Source: Jiella mangrovi
GTDB lineage: Bacteria; Pseudomonadota; Alphaproteobacteria; Rhizobiales; Rhizobiaceae
Reading direction: 5' to 3'
DNA: 64,000 nucleotides
Assembly: GCF_017815135.1 (NCBI RefSeq)
Contig: NZ_JAGJCF010000003.1
Location: forward strand, 310,001-374,000
The notes beneath the pieces were generated by a model that was given only the letters and a program-made list of their open reading frames with translations, was not told where the DNA came from and did no database searches. A program made the translations under genes and the position numbers. Numbering within the stretch: position 1 is the stretch's first letter; each line of letters starts with the position of its first letter. Positions 18,498 through 29,836 of this stretch are shown here, in pieces.

Positions 18498-20363
18498 TCA
18501 TGCCTTGCCTTTTTCCTTCTCTTTCTCCTTCTCGGCGCCGATGTCGCCGAGGAGCCGTTTCATCTCTTCTTCGAGATCCACGTCGTTCGCCGGGGACAAG
18601 GCCGGTTGCCGGCTCGGTCCATCAGCTTCCGGTGCGCGGGCAGGGGCTGTTCCGGGATTCGCCTTGGGTTCGCTGGCCTGCTGCGAAACCGGCGTTGCCG
18701 GAGGAGTTGCCGGCTGCCTTTCCGGCGCGGGCTTTTTCTCAGGTTCGGGCTTGGCATTGACGGCAGGCGGCTGCTGGCGCGGCGGGACTGGGGGCTGCGC
18801 CGGCGCAGCCGCCGGCTTTCCGGGCCTGGACGCAGCTTGTGTCGCGCCATTTCTGGCCGCCGGAGCAGGCGGCCGATTTGTCGCCTGCGCACGACCGGCG
18901 CCGTCGCTGGAAGATGGGCGTCCAGCGTCCGATGCCGGCTTCTCGGCCTGCCTTCCATCGGTGCTGGGGGCGCCCTGTTTCCGCTCGGCTTCGCCGGACG
19001 GCTTCTGTGGCGCAGGGGCCGCGGCCGGACGGGGAGGCGCCTTCGCGGTTGTGGGCGGGGGCGCCGTCTCCTCCTGCATTTCCATGTTCAGCTCGGCCGA
19101 CAGGAAGTCTTCCAGGCTCTGCTCGACGGCGGCGCCGGGCTCATCGCGGCGGGCCGCTGGCTGCGAAGTCGAGCGGCCCGTCGCCGGGTTTTCCCGCACC
19201 GGTGTTGCCGGCGTCGCGACGGCCGGGTCTGGCCGGTCGGCGCGGCCGTATTTTCTGGCCTGGATGGCGCTGGCGAAACTGCGCACCGAGAGCGGTCGCG
19301 GCTCTTCGCGGGAATCGGCATCCATGCCGCTTGCTTTCGACAGGCTCTGCGTCTGGCCGGCTCTATCTGCTGGCGGGTTCGACCGTGCAACGGGTGCGTC
19401 CACCGATGCTGCGGAAGCCCGTGACCCCGCATTCTGTCCGTTACTGCCCGAAGCCGCGGCATTTGGCGCCCGGACGGGCGCTTGCGGCGCCGGCTCGGAC
19501 TGGGCACGGGGGCTCGCCGGGCGCTCGTCCGGGGTCGGCGCCTCCAGTTCCGGTTCGGTCCTTTGCGGCAGCCGCGGTGTTGCCCGCGTGAAGGCGAGGG
19601 TCGAGGGATTGAGCGTCTGCGCCTCGCCGGTTCTGCGGCCGGCATCGGCGGATGGCACGGCCACCTGCCTCGCCTCAGCCGTGGTCTCGCTTCGGGCAGT
19701 CCGGTCGCGCCCCTCGTCTTCGGCAAGCTCGATCGTGGGAGCCGGGTCCATGCGCCGTGTGACCGAATTTGCCGGCTCGGGCGGAAGTTTTGATTGTTCG
19801 GGCAGGCGAGGCTCGGCGCGGGGCGATGGCGCGCCGCGGGCGACCGTAGGAGAGCTTGGCTCGCGCCGCTCCTCGTTGGCCGGTCGTGGCATGGCTTTCG
19901 GCTCACGCTCAACCGGCTCGTCATCCGCGACAGGTCGCACATCCCAGTTCCGTGCGGCGGTCATCACCTGCGGTGCCTGTTGCGCCCTGCGATTGGGCGA
20001 AGACGAAACGGTCGGAACATCGGCGCGCCCGTCGTCCGGCGCCGTGGACGGTCGTCTGGTCGCGGGAAACCGCAGGATCGAACTCTCGACGAGAATGTCG
20101 GTCTGGCCGCCGACGAGAACCAGATGCTCGACCTCGTCCCGGCGCAGAAGAACCAGCTTTCTCTTGTCGTCGACGCGCACGCTGTCGATCACCTGAAGCC
20201 GCGGCGCCTTCGCCCTGGGCCCGACGCCGGCGCCACTGCCCACCAGTCGCTTGGCGAGCAGGATGACCGCGACTGCCAGAAGGCAGACCATTGCCGCAAC
20301 GAATGCGACCCAGACAATGGGGGCGAGGCTCGCCCCGAACAGATCGACGATCCATTGCGGCAT
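18498..20363 (-). CDS. FliO-like membrane protein with long disordered tail
   Basis: The 621-residue protein has one N-terminal membrane segment (about residues 10-38, LAPIVWVAFVAAMVCLLAVA). A FliO/MopB-like domain follows (about 50-95: RLQVIDSVRVDDKRKLVLLR, VEHLVLVGGQTDILVES). About 500 residues of Pro/Ala/Arg/Glu low complexity come next, ending in an EK-repeat tail. FliO assists assembly of the flagellar export gate, but no other flagellar gene is near and the tail is far longer than in FliO, so its role here is open. The ATG at 20363 (MPQWIVDL) is preferred over 20429, which adds a non-hydrophobic stretch. It is divergent from cckA. A long frame on the opposite strand is a composition artefact. 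Confidence 0.7.
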   Translation of the reverse strand: MPQWIVDLFGASLAPIVWVAFVAAMVCLLAVAVILLAKRLVGSGAGVGPRAKAPRLQVIDSVRVDDKRKLVLLRRDEVEHLVLVGGQTDILVESSILRFPATRRPSTAPDDGRADVPTVSSSPNRRAQQAPQVMTAARNWDVRPVADDEPVEREPKAMPRPANEERREPSSPTVARGAPSPRAEPRLPEQSKLPPEPANSVTRRMDPAPTIELAEDEGRDRTARSETTAEARQVAVPSADAGRRTGEAQTLNPSTLAFTRATPRLPQRTEPELEAPTPDERPASPRAQSEPAPQAPVRAPNAAASGSNGQNAGSRASAASVDAPVARSNPPADRAGQTQSLSKASGMDADSREEPRPLSVRSFASAIQARKYGRADRPDPAVATPATPVRENPATGRSTSQPAARRDEPGAAVEQSLEDFLSAELNMEMQEETAPPPTTAKAPPRPAAAPAPQKPSGEAERKQGAPSTDGRQAEKPASDAGRPSSSDGAGRAQATNRPPAPAARNGATQAASRPGKPAAAPAQPPVPPRQQPPAVNAKPEPEKKPAPERQPATPPATPVSQQASEPKANPGTAPARAPEADGPSRQPALSPANDVDLEEEMKRLLGDIGAEKEKEKEKGKA

Positions 20364-20656
20364 GGTTTCGGAAACTCCGTTACAAGGGAACCGCTCGGCA
20401 GGCGCTTTTCTCACAAAGCGGTGCCGCATAAACGCAAGCTCGGCAAGCCCTTAGCCCGGTCGGCCAGGGCGTAATGAAGAATTACCCGCAGCTCACCACC
20501 CTGCTAAGGGACCCGTGAGTTCGGACAAGGATTGCATGTTACCGATTCTAGGGCGGCAAGCTGGCCGAGGCGAATAAGGTGGCGTAAGCGCTCGATTCCG
20601 GTAGGGATTTCCTTCACAATCGAAGCGAATCGCAAGCAAAAGAGAGGCGAATTGTC
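20364..20656. promoter_or_regulatory. Divergent promoter region, FliO-like gene / cckA
   Basis: This 293-bp stretch has no gene. It holds a small perfect palindrome, GTAAT-GAAGA-ATTAC, at 20471-20485, which could be a protein-binding site. No TTAA-N7-TTAA box is seen. It must carry the promoters of both flanking genes. Confidence 0.4.
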
Positions 20657-23194
20657 ATGAACGGAGCGGCTCGGGGGACGATTGACAAACCGTTGATCGA
20701 CCGGACGGCGGCCGCATCGGGCGTGAGACGCTTTCTGCTGCTCGGCGGTGCCCTGATTCTCGCCGGCGCCAGTCTCGCCTTGTTCGGCCGCAGCTACGGT
20801 CAGATGGCGCTGCTCGCCACGTTCGGCTTTCTTTCGGTCGTCGGCATCGGAGCGATCTTTGCCGCCGCCCTGGGGGTTCTGCGGTTTTCGAGCCGGGCGA
20901 ATGATGGCGGCATTGCGCGCGACTATCTCGACAGCGCGCGCACCGGCTTGCTGATTCTCGACCGGCGCGGGCAGGTCGTTTATGCCAATCGCGCCTATGG
21001 CGATCTGACCGGCGCCGCGCGCGCCGGCGAGGTGCGGACCCTGGAACGCATGCTCGCCCGCGAGGCCGAGGCGACCGAAGCGGTGTATCACCTCGCCAAT
21101 CTCGCGCGCGACGGGCGCTCGGGCCAGCGCGAATTCCGGCTCGCCCACAGCCTCGCGCCGTCGGGCAGGGACAAGGATTCGCCCTGCTGGTACCGCGTCT
21201 CGGTGCGGCCTCTCGCCACGCGCGGCGGCCAGATGCAGGCCTGGCAGATCCTCGACATCACCGCCGACCGCAAGCATGAGGAAAGCTCGTTTCAGGACCT
21301 GCAGCACGCGATCGACTATCTCGACAAGGCGCCCGCCGGTTTCTTCGCCGCCGATGGCGAGCACCGGATCGCCTATCTCAATGCGACGCTCGCCGAGTGG
21401 CTCGACCTCGATCTGTCCGACGTCAAACCCTATGAGCGCTCGTTCCTGGAATTCCTCGCTCCTGCCTCGCGGACCGTCTATGTGGAGCGCTCGAAGGCGC
21501 AAGCCGAGAGCATCGATGACCTCGACCTCGTTTCCGGCTCGGGCAAAAGCCTGCCGGTCAGGCTGCTCCGCCGCCCGGTTCAGGACGACAGTGCTGCGCC
21601 GGGAACGGTTCGCACGCTGGTGCTCGATCGCAGCGGCGACAACGAGGCGGCGACGCCGGTCGAACTTGCCGAAGCGCGGTTCACGCGGTTCTTCAACTCG
21701 TCGCCCATGGCGATCGCCACACTCAATCCCGGCGGCCGCGTCGTGCGTTTCAACGCCGTCTTCCGCCGGATCTTCGGCGCAGAGGCCGCGGAGGGGGCCA
21801 CCGGCTTCCAGATGGCCATTCGCGAATCGGGGCACGAAGCGTTCAGGAAGGCGCTGTCTGACGCGAGCGACGGCCGCTCCGGCATCCTGCCCGTCGATGC
21901 CGAGGTGATCGGTGACGGCCCGCGCACCGTGCGGCTCTATCTCAGCGCCGTTCCGAAGATCGGCGCCGACAGCGATGAATGCGCGATCGTCTACGGGGTG
22001 GACATCACCCAGCAGCGCGCGCTCGAGGAGCAGATCGCCCAGAGCCAGAGGATGCAGGCGATCGGCAATCTCGCCGGCGGTATCGCCCACGACTTCAACA
22101 ACGTTCTGACGATCATCACCGCCTCGGTCGATTTCCTGCTGCTCAACCACCGCACCGGCGACCCCTCCTTCCAGGACCTGCTCCTGATCAAGCAGAGCGC
22201 CAACCGTGCCGCCTCGCTCGTGCGCCAGCTGCTGGCCTATTCGCGCCGCCAGACGATGCGGCCGAAAATGCTCAATCTGACGGACGTCGTTGCCGACATG
22301 CACCTGCTTCTCAAGCGGGTCAGCGGCGACCATGCGGCGCTGGAGCGCCACCACGCCCGCGATCTGTGGCCGGTGATGGCCGATATCGGCCAGTTCGAGC
22401 AGGTGATCACCAATCTCGTCCAGAACGCCCGCGACGCGATGCCGAGCGGCGGCAAGATCTCGATCACCACACGCAACGTGCCGGCCAGCGAGGCAAGCGG
22501 GTTCGGCTATTCCGAGCTCACCGACGGCGACTATGTCCTCGTCGAGGTGACGGATACCGGTACCGGCATGCCGGCGGAGGTGGCCGAGCGGATATTCGAG
22601 CCGTTCTTCACGACCAAGGAGATCGGCAAGGGCACCGGGCTCGGTCTGTCGATGGTCTACGGCATCATCAAGCAGTCCAACGGCTACATCTTCGTTGATT
22701 CGACGCAAGGCAAGGGGACGACGTTCCGCATCTTCCTGCCGCGTTTCGTGCCGACGGAGACCCTTGGGGTCAGCTCGGATTCCACTGCGGCCGTCGTCAG
22801 CGGCGCCAAGATGGATCTTTCGGGGACGGAGACGATCCTTCTCGTCGAGGACGAGGATCATGTCAGGGCCGGCAACGTCCGGGCGCTGAAGATGCGCGGC
22901 TACGACGTGCAGGAGGCGGCCTCCGGGGTCGAGGCCCTCGAGGTTCTGGAGGAACTCGACGGCAAGATCGATCTCGTCGTCTCCGACGTCGTCATGCCGG
23001 AAATGGACGGGCCGACATTGCTGCGCGAAATGCGCAAGACGCGGCCGGATCTGAAGTTCATTTTCGTCTCCGGCTATGCGGAGGAGGCCTTCGCCAAGAA
23101 CATGCCGGAGGGCGAGAAATTCGGCTTCCTCGCCAAGCCCTTCTCGCTCAAGGAGCTGGCCGTCGCGGTCAAGACCATGCTGAACGAAGACTGA
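20657..23194 (+). CDS. cckA: Cell-cycle hybrid histidine kinase CckA
   Basis: CckA phosphorylates ChpT, and through it CtrA and CpdR, and so sets cell-cycle progression in alphaproteobacteria. The 845-residue protein has two membrane segments (about 25-43 and 50-75) and PAS-like domains (about 90-200, 225-310, 335-455). The HisKA domain carries the phospho-accepting His478 in [16 protein letters not shown] HATPase domain ([30 protein letters not shown]) follows, and a C-terminal receiver has Asp777 in [12 protein letters not shown]. This full order, TM-PAS-PAS-PAS-HK-REC, is diagnostic. The gene is alone and divergent from the FliO-like gene. Confidence 0.94.
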   Translation: MNGAARGTIDKPLIDRTAAASGVRRFLLLGGALILAGASLALFGRSYGQMALLATFGFLSVVGIGAIFAAALGVLRFSSRANDGGIARDYLDSARTGLLILDRRGQVVYANRAYGDLTGAARAGEVRTLERMLAREAEATEAVYHLANLARDGRSGQREFRLAHSLAPSGRDKDSPCWYRVSVRPLATRGGQMQAWQILDITADRKHEESSFQDLQHAIDYLDKAPAGFFAADGEHRIAYLNATLAEWLDLDLSDVKPYERSFLEFLAPASRTVYVERSKAQAESIDDLDLVSGSGKSLPVRLLRRPVQDDSAAPGTVRTLVLDRSGDNEAATPVELAEARFTRFFNSSPMAIATLNPGGRVVRFNAVFRRIFGAEAAEGATGFQMAIRESGHEAFRKALSDASDGRSGILPVDAEVIGDGPRTVRLYLSAVPKIGADSDECAIVYGVDITQQRALEEQIAQSQRMQAIGNLAGGIAHDFNNVLTIITASVDFLLLNHRTGDPSFQDLLLIKQSANRAASLVRQLLAYSRRQTMRPKMLNLTDVVADMHLLLKRVSGDHAALERHHARDLWPVMADIGQFEQVITNLVQNARDAMPSGGKISITTRNVPASEASGFGYSELTDGDYVLVEVTDTGTGMPAEVAERIFEPFFTTKEIGKGTGLGLSMVYGIIKQSNGYIFVDSTQGKGTTFRIFLPRFVPTETLGVSSDSTAAVVSGAKMDLSGTETILLVEDEDHVRAGNVRALKMRGYDVQEAASGVEALEVLEELDGKIDLVVSDVVMPEMDGPTLLREMRKTRPDLKFIFVSGYAEEAFAKNMPEGEKFGFLAKPFSLKELAVAVKTMLNED

Positions 23195-23336
23195 TCCGGC
23201 ACAATTCCGGCAGAAACGGGCCGGCAGACAAGACGGCCGGCGCGCAGCTTGTGCGCCGGAGCCTTTGGGGCAGAGGTGAATTCACCCGAAACGCGCGATC
23301 GCTTTGTCGAGCGTCGTCGTCGAAGCGCATGGTCTC

Positions 23337-23367
23337 TTCGGTGAGCGCCGGACCGGCTCTCACCGAA
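23337..23367. repeat. Hairpin between cckA and psuG
   Basis: Nine-base perfect inverted repeat TTCGGTGAG (23337-23345) and CTCACCGAA (23359-23367), with inner GC bases that can also pair. It lies between convergent genes and may act as a shared terminator, but neither strand has a T-run after it. Confidence 0.35.
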
Positions 23368-23379
23368 AGGCATCGGCCC

Positions 23380-24300
23380 TCAGGCCGCTTCGAGCGCCAC
23401 GGCGATCTCACCGGCCAGTCTTGCATTCGCCTTGATGAGAGCGATGTTCGCCTCAAGAGAGCGGCCACCGCTCAGTTCGACGATCCGGCCAAGGAGGAAG
23501 GGCGTCACGGCCTTGCCGGTAATGGCCTTTCGCGCCGCATCTTCCAGCGCCTGTTCAATCCACCCCTCGACCGTCTCGCGGGCAATGGCGTCTTCGCTCG
23601 CGAGCGGATTGGCGATCAGCATGCCGCCGACGATGCCCAGCGCCTCGCGGGTTCGTTGAAACTTCGCGACAGCCTCCGCGCTGTCGAGCCGAAGTGGGGC
23701 CGGAAAACCCGATTCGCGAGACCAGAAGGCCGGCAGATCGTCGCTCCTGTAGGCAGCGACCGGCACGCCCTTCGTCTCCAGATATTCCAGCGTCCGCCCG
23801 ATATCCAGAATGGCCTTGGCCCCGGCCGAAACGACGATGACATCGGTCCGCGCGAGTTCCTCCAGATCGGCGGAGACGTCGAGGCTCGTCTCCCCGCCTC
23901 GGTGGACGCCGCCGATGCCGCCCGTCGCGAAGACCGCGATGCCGGCGGCTTTTGCCGCGATCATCGTCGCCGCGACGGTGGTCGAACCCGTGCAACCCGA
24001 GGCGACGGCATAGGCTAGGTCTGCCCGCGACAGCTTCATCACGCCCTCGGCCTTGGCGAGGCCGGTGAGTTCGCTTTCGTCGAGACCCACGCGAACGACA
24101 CCGTCGATCACCGCGATGGTCGCGGGCTCCGCGCCGCTCTTTCGCACCGATGCCTCGACGGCCAGCGCCGTCTCCAGATTGTCGGGGTAGGGCATGCCAT
24201 GCGTCACGATGGTCGATTCCAGCGCGACGAGTGGTTTGCCGGCGGCTCGTGCGGAAAGGATGCGGGGCGAAAAGGCGAGATGGCGATCAAGGGTGGTCAT
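23380..24300 (-). CDS. psuG: Pseudouridine-5'-phosphate glycosidase
   Basis: PsuG splits pseudouridine 5'-phosphate into uracil and ribose 5-phosphate, the second step of pseudouridine salvage. The 306-residue protein has the family blocks ALESTIVTHGMPYPDN, VASGCTGSTTVAATM, FATGGIGGVHRG, SAGAKAILDIGRTLEYLET and IANPL. The length is normal. Its ATG overlaps the stop of the upstream kinase gene by 4 nt, which supports the joint function. Confidence 0.95.
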   Translation of the reverse strand: MTTLDRHLAFSPRILSARAAGKPLVALESTIVTHGMPYPDNLETALAVEASVRKSGAEPATIAVIDGVVRVGLDESELTGLAKAEGVMKLSRADLAYAVASGCTGSTTVAATMIAAKAAGIAVFATGGIGGVHRGGETSLDVSADLEELARTDVIVVSAGAKAILDIGRTLEYLETKGVPVAAYRSDDLPAFWSRESGFPAPLRLDSAEAVAKFQRTREALGIVGGMLIANPLASEDAIARETVEGWIEQALEDAARKAITGKAVTPFLLGRIVELSGGRSLEANIALIKANARLAGEIAVALEAA

Positions 24301-25268
24301 GGTCTCGATGGGTCCGTCAGAGGCTCAGAAAGCTGCGGGAGCAGGCGATCGATGTCGCCGGCAAGGTCGCGCGGGGGAAAGTCGGGGTCGGATATGCGCA
24401 GCGATGCCGCGACGATGCCGCGTCTTGCACATTCGACGAAGGGCGCGCCGCGCAGATGGGCGGCGAAGGCGATGGCGGCCAGCGTATCGCCGGCGCCGGT
24501 CACATCGAGAGGCCTGACGGCGGGAGGCCGCTGGAAGATCAGATCCTTGCCGACGAGGATTGCCGCCTCGAGCGCTCCGTCGCTGATGACCGCGCGGCGC
24601 ACGCCCTGTTCACCGATCAGGCTGGCGATCAGCCGCAGATTCGTCGCGGCCGTCACTTCGGCCAGCGCGGCGGCCTCGGCGCGCGACAGGAACACCGCCG
24701 CAAGCCTCGGCAGAACCGGAACCAGCCGGCGAACCTTCGCGGGCGAGACACCGATCGCAGCGACCGGCCGCTTGCTGGCGGCTTCCACGGCGCCGACGAT
24801 CATCTCGCCAGGCAGATTGGCATCGATGATCAGCGCGTCCGACTTGGCCATGGCGTCGCGCACGCTGCGGCGCTGCAGGAGCTTCGGCCCAAGCCGATCG
24901 TAGAGCGCCATGTCGGCGATGCCGGCGACGAGCTCGCCATGGTCGTCGATGATCGCCGTATAGGTCGACGTTGCCCGGTCGAGAAAAGTGACGCTCAGAT
25001 CCTCGACCGCAAGGTCTGCAATGGCAGAAGCGATTCGCCTGCCGTCGTCATCGCCGCCGCGGGCGCCGAGAAAACCCACATGACAGCCGAGCGCGCGCAG
25101 GGCCGTCGCGGCGTTGAACAGCGCGCCACCGGGCGACTCGACGAGGACGCCGGGGTTCGACGCCTTCGGATGGAAGGGGCTCGCCGCCTTCGCCCGGCGG
25201 TCCATATGCGCAGCGCCGACGAGCAAGAGTTTGGCCGTGGCCGAGGCCTTCGGGGTGGTTTTCATCAC
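24297..25268 (-). CDS. psuK: PfkB-family kinase, probable pseudouridine kinase
   Basis: A ribokinase-like sugar or nucleoside kinase of 323 residues. It has GGALFNAATALRALG near the N-terminus, LGARGGDDDGRRI and the catalytic PfkB signature DVTGAGDTLAA, whose last Asp is the base. Because its stop overlaps the psuG start (TGA/ATG), it most likely phosphorylates pseudouridine to feed PsuG. Substrate is inferred from context; the PfkB fold is direct. It is divergent from recA across a 150-bp gap. Confidence 0.88.
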   Translation of the reverse strand: MMKTTPKASATAKLLLVGAAHMDRRAKAASPFHPKASNPGVLVESPGGALFNAATALRALGCHVGFLGARGGDDDGRRIASAIADLAVEDLSVTFLDRATSTYTAIIDDHGELVAGIADMALYDRLGPKLLQRRSVRDAMAKSDALIIDANLPGEMIVGAVEAASKRPVAAIGVSPAKVRRLVPVLPRLAAVFLSRAEAAALAEVTAATNLRLIASLIGEQGVRRAVISDGALEAAILVGKDLIFQRPPAVRPLDVTGAGDTLAAIAFAAHLRGAPFVECARRGIVAASLRISDPDFPPRDLAGDIDRLLPQLSEPLTDPSRP

Positions 25269-25330
25269 TTGTTCATCAATCTCGGTGCTCGGATCCGATT
25301 CGAAATATGGAACAAAACGCGATCATGCGC

Positions 25331-25356
25331 TTGCAGGCTTAGAACAAAAAGAGTAC
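25331..25356. promoter_or_regulatory. LexA (SOS) operator before recA
   Basis: TTG-N11-CAA at 25331-25347 (TTGCAGGCTTAGAACAA) matches the rhizobial recA operator form. The overlapping GAAC-N7-GTAC at 25342-25356 is one base off the alphaproteobacterial GAAC-N7-GAAC box. It lies about 60-90 nt before the recA ATG, in the psuK/recA divergent gap. Confidence 0.75.
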
Positions 25357-25418
25357 ATGTGGATGCGGATTTCGGATGTTGCACCCCTCATTGACGCGTG
25401 AAATAAGGTCCTTTCACC

Positions 25419-26492
<1,074 letters not shown>

Positions 26493-26698
26493 TCGCGTCG
26501 ATCTTCGAGGCGCGATGCGGCTGTGGCGTGGATCAGATCCTTGCAGCACTAAGCGTTTGAACCGGAGCTTCGCGGCGTTCGCGCAGCCGATGGACAGGCT
26601 CGGCTCGCCTTTGTAAAAGGCGCGACGGTTCGCCGGTCTTCTGAAAGAGAAGAGGCAGGCCGGCACATTCTTTCCGCAATGTCTCGAAGGTCTCGCTC

Positions 26699-29362
26699 AT
26701 GAGTGGCGTCAATGAAATCCGGTCGGCTTTTCTCGATTATTTCGAGAAGAACGGGCACGAGCGGGTTCCATCGTCTCCGCTCGTGCCGCGCAACGACCCG
26801 ACCTTGATGTTCACCAATGCGGGGATGGTGCAGTTCAAGAACGTCTTCACCGGCCTTGAAAAGCGCCCCTACAGCCGCGCGACGACCGCGCAGAAGGTCG
26901 TGCGCGCCGGCGGCAAGCACAATGATCTCGACAATGTCGGCTATACGGCGCGCCATCACACCTTCTTCGAGATGCTCGGGAATTTCTCCTTCGGTGATTA
27001 TTTCAAGGAACGGGCGATCGAACTCGCCTGGAACCTGACGACCAAGGAATTCGGTCTGCCCAGGGAGCGGCTGCTCGTTACCGTTTTTTCGGAAGACGAG
27101 GACGCTGCGACCTTGTGGAAGAAGATCGCGGGTCTCACCGACGATCGAATCATCCGCATCCCGACCTTCGACAATTTCTGGACCATGGGCGAGACCGGCC
27201 CTTGCGGGCCATGTTCTGAAATCTTTTTCGACCAGGGCGAAAGTGTCGCGGGCGGCCCTCCCGGGAGCGCCGACGAGGATGGCGATCGGTTTCTGGAGTT
27301 CTGGAACCTCGTCTTCATGCAGTTCGATCAGGTCGATGGGGCGACTCGCCTCGATCTGCCGCGCCCCTCGATCGATACCGGCATGGGCCTCGAACGCATG
27401 GCCGCGATCATGCAAGGGGTCCATTCGAACTACGAGACGGATCTGTTCCGCACGCTGATTGCCGCCGTCGAGCAGGCGATCGGCTCGCAGGCCACGGGCG
27501 AGAAGGTCGCGAGCCACAGGGTGATCGCCGATCATCTGCGGGCGACGTCATTTCTCATTGCCGACGGTGTGCTGCCCTCGAACGAAGGGCGCGGCTATGT
27601 GCTGCGCCGGATCATGCGCCGGGCCATGCGCCATGCGCGCATGCTGGGCGCTCAGGAGCCGGTGCTGTTCAAGCTGGTCCCGACGCTGGTCGCGGAGATG
27701 GGCCGCGCCTATCCCGAACTCGGCCGGGCCGAAGCGCTGATCTCCGAGACGCTCAAGCTCGAGGAGAAGCGCTTCCTGCAGACCCTCGACAGAGGCCTCA
27801 CTCTGCTCTCGGAGGCGACGGAGGGCATGGGCTCGGGCGAGCGACTGTCCGGCGAGACCGCGTTCAAGCTCTATGACACCTACGGTTTTCCGCTGGATCT
27901 CACCCAGGATGCTTTGCGTCAGCGCGGGATCGAGGTCGATCTGAACACATTCAACACCGCGATGGAGCGACAGAAGGCCGAGGCACGGGCGAGCTGGGCC
28001 GGCTCGGGTGAGGCGGCGTCGGAAAACATCTGGTTTGCGATCCGCGAGCGGGTCGGGGCGACGGAATTCCTCGGCTACGACACCGAGCGGGCCGAGGGCG
28101 CCGTCGTGGCGCTGGTCAAGGACGGCGCCGAGGTGAGCGAAGCCGTCGAGGGTGACGAGATCTCCCTCGTCGTCAATCAGACGCCGTTCTACGGCGAATC
28201 GGGCGGTCAGCTCGGCGACACCGGAGTGATGCGCGGCGAGGGCGTCGAGATCGCCGTGACGGATACGCGCAAGTTCGCCGAAGGTCTCTTCGTTCATCGC
28301 GCGCGCGTCAAAACGGGTTCCATCAAGGTCGGCACGCCACTCGACCTCGAGGTCGATCATGGCCGCCGTTCGCATATCCGCGCCAATCACTCGGCGACGC
28401 ATCTTCTGCACGAGGCGCTGCGCGAGGTGCTCGGCAGCCATGTGGCGCAGAAGGGCTCGATGGTCGCGCCGGAGCGGCTGCGTTTCGACTTTTCCCATCC
28501 CAAGCCCATCGAAGCGGACGAGATTGCCGAGGTGGAGCGTCTGGCGAACACGATCATCATCCAGAACGCCCCGGTCGAGACGCGGCTGATGGCCGTGGAC
28601 GACGCGATCGAGTCCGGTGCCATGGCGCTGTTCGGCGAGAAATACGGCGACGAGGTGCGGGTCGTCTCGATGGGCGTCGCGCAGGAGGGCGAGAAGGCAG
28701 GCAAGGCCTATTCGGTCGAGCTTTGCGGTGGCACGCATGTGCGGGCGACCGGCGATATCGGTCTCGTGCACGTTGTCGCGGAGGCGGGCGTTGCCGCCGG
28801 TGTCCGGCGCATCGAGGCTCTGACTGGCGATGCGGCGCGCGCGCATCTTCTGGAGCAGGATCGCCGCGTCCGCCGCATGGCTGCGGCGTTGAAGGTCTCG
28901 CAGGCCGAGGCCGCCGACCGGCTGGACGCGGTCGTCGAGGAGCGCCGCCGGCTGGAGCGTGAACTCGCCGAAGCGCGCAAGAAGCTTGCCCTTGTCGGCG
29001 ACGGTGGCGGCGCCTCCGCCAGCGCGGCGCCGAAAGAGGTCGCGGGCGTCGCCTTCGTCGGCCGCGTGCTGGAGGGCGTGCCGGCCAAGGAGCTCAAGGG
29101 CCTCGTCGACGAGACCAAGGCGCAGATCGGATCAGGCGTCGTCGCTCTCGTCGCCGTGGCGGACGGCAAGGCCTCCGTCGTCGTCGGTGTGACGGCTGAT
29201 CTCGTCGGTCGTTTCGATGCGGTCACGCTGGTACGCGCCGCGAGCGCCGCGATCGGCGGCAAGGGCGGCGGTGGGCGGCCGGACATGGCGCAGGCCGGCG
29301 GCCCCGACGGCGACAAGGCCGGCGAGGCCATCGCCGCGGTCGAAGCCGCCATGGCTGGCTGA
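26699..29362 (+). CDS. alaS: Alanine-tRNA ligase
   Basis: Class II synthetase with editing. The 887-residue protein begins with the aminoacylation core ([29 protein letters not shown]). The editing domain follows with its zinc site [13 protein letters not shown] and CGGTH, then a coiled-coil and a C-Ala DHHA1 domain ending in [16 protein letters not shown]. Full length. The gene starts 206 bp after recA; no terminator is evident between them. Confidence 0.98.
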   Translation: MSGVNEIRSAFLDYFEKNGHERVPSSPLVPRNDPTLMFTNAGMVQFKNVFTGLEKRPYSRATTAQKVVRAGGKHNDLDNVGYTARHHTFFEMLGNFSFGDYFKERAIELAWNLTTKEFGLPRERLLVTVFSEDEDAATLWKKIAGLTDDRIIRIPTFDNFWTMGETGPCGPCSEIFFDQGESVAGGPPGSADEDGDRFLEFWNLVFMQFDQVDGATRLDLPRPSIDTGMGLERMAAIMQGVHSNYETDLFRTLIAAVEQAIGSQATGEKVASHRVIADHLRATSFLIADGVLPSNEGRGYVLRRIMRRAMRHARMLGAQEPVLFKLVPTLVAEMGRAYPELGRAEALISETLKLEEKRFLQTLDRGLTLLSEATEGMGSGERLSGETAFKLYDTYGFPLDLTQDALRQRGIEVDLNTFNTAMERQKAEARASWAGSGEAASENIWFAIRERVGATEFLGYDTERAEGAVVALVKDGAEVSEAVEGDEISLVVNQTPFYGESGGQLGDTGVMRGEGVEIAVTDTRKFAEGLFVHRARVKTGSIKVGTPLDLEVDHGRRSHIRANHSATHLLHEALREVLGSHVAQKGSMVAPERLRFDFSHPKPIEADEIAEVERLANTIIIQNAPVETRLMAVDDAIESGAMALFGEKYGDEVRVVSMGVAQEGEKAGKAYSVELCGGTHVRATGDIGLVHVVAEAGVAAGVRRIEALTGDAARAHLLEQDRRVRRMAAALKVSQAEAADRLDAVVEERRRLERELAEARKKLALVGDGGGASASAAPKEVAGVAFVGRVLEGVPAKELKGLVDETKAQIGSGVVALVAVADGKASVVVGVTADLVGRFDAVTLVRAASAAIGGKGGGGRPDMAQAGGPDGDKAGEAIAAVEAAMAG

Positions 29363-29836
29363 TCAGGGCTGGCCGGGACCGGCTTCGGGATGTCTTGCGT
29401 CCCCAAGCCATGATCGGGCGAGGCCGTCGGCAGGGCTGAAGGCGCGGGAGGGGATTGCCACCCGCGTGCGCTTTGCTGCCGCGATGTCCGATCTTCGGCG
29501 GCGATCCGAAATCCGATGGGCTTTTCTTCCGCCGTCTCACCAGCTCGCGAGCCGTCGGCCTGCCTGTCCGAAAGTTAATTCGTCTTTTCGGAACGCGGTG
29601 GCGCAAGATTGCTTTTGCAACCATGGCCGGACATCGCTCCTTGCGATTTTGGCCTGGTCAGACGGGTCGCCGCGCAACGTGCCAGTTCGCCGACATTTTC
29701 ACGACGTCCCTGCATTCAATCGATGTCGCGTCGCCGGCCTGTTCCGGCCGGGTGCCCTGTGCTCGGCCAAGCCGGCGGGCGGTATGTCAGCCGGCCGCGC
29801 GAATCGCTCCCTCGCCGGTTCGGCAGGGAGGATCCG
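29363..29836. other. 474-bp gap upstream of the SHS transporter
   Basis: No gene is supported here. The frame of the transporter stays open upstream to 29609, but that extension lacks hydrophobic character and a ribosome site. A short TTGC-TTTT-GCAA repeat lies near 29609-29620. The region probably holds the transporter promoter. Confidence 0.5.

Noticed and set aside
18505-20196. 563-codon plus-strand frame opposite the FliO-like gene
   Set aside because: Composition is Ser/Ala/Gly-rich with no domain; it mirrors the biased minus-strand coding sequence.
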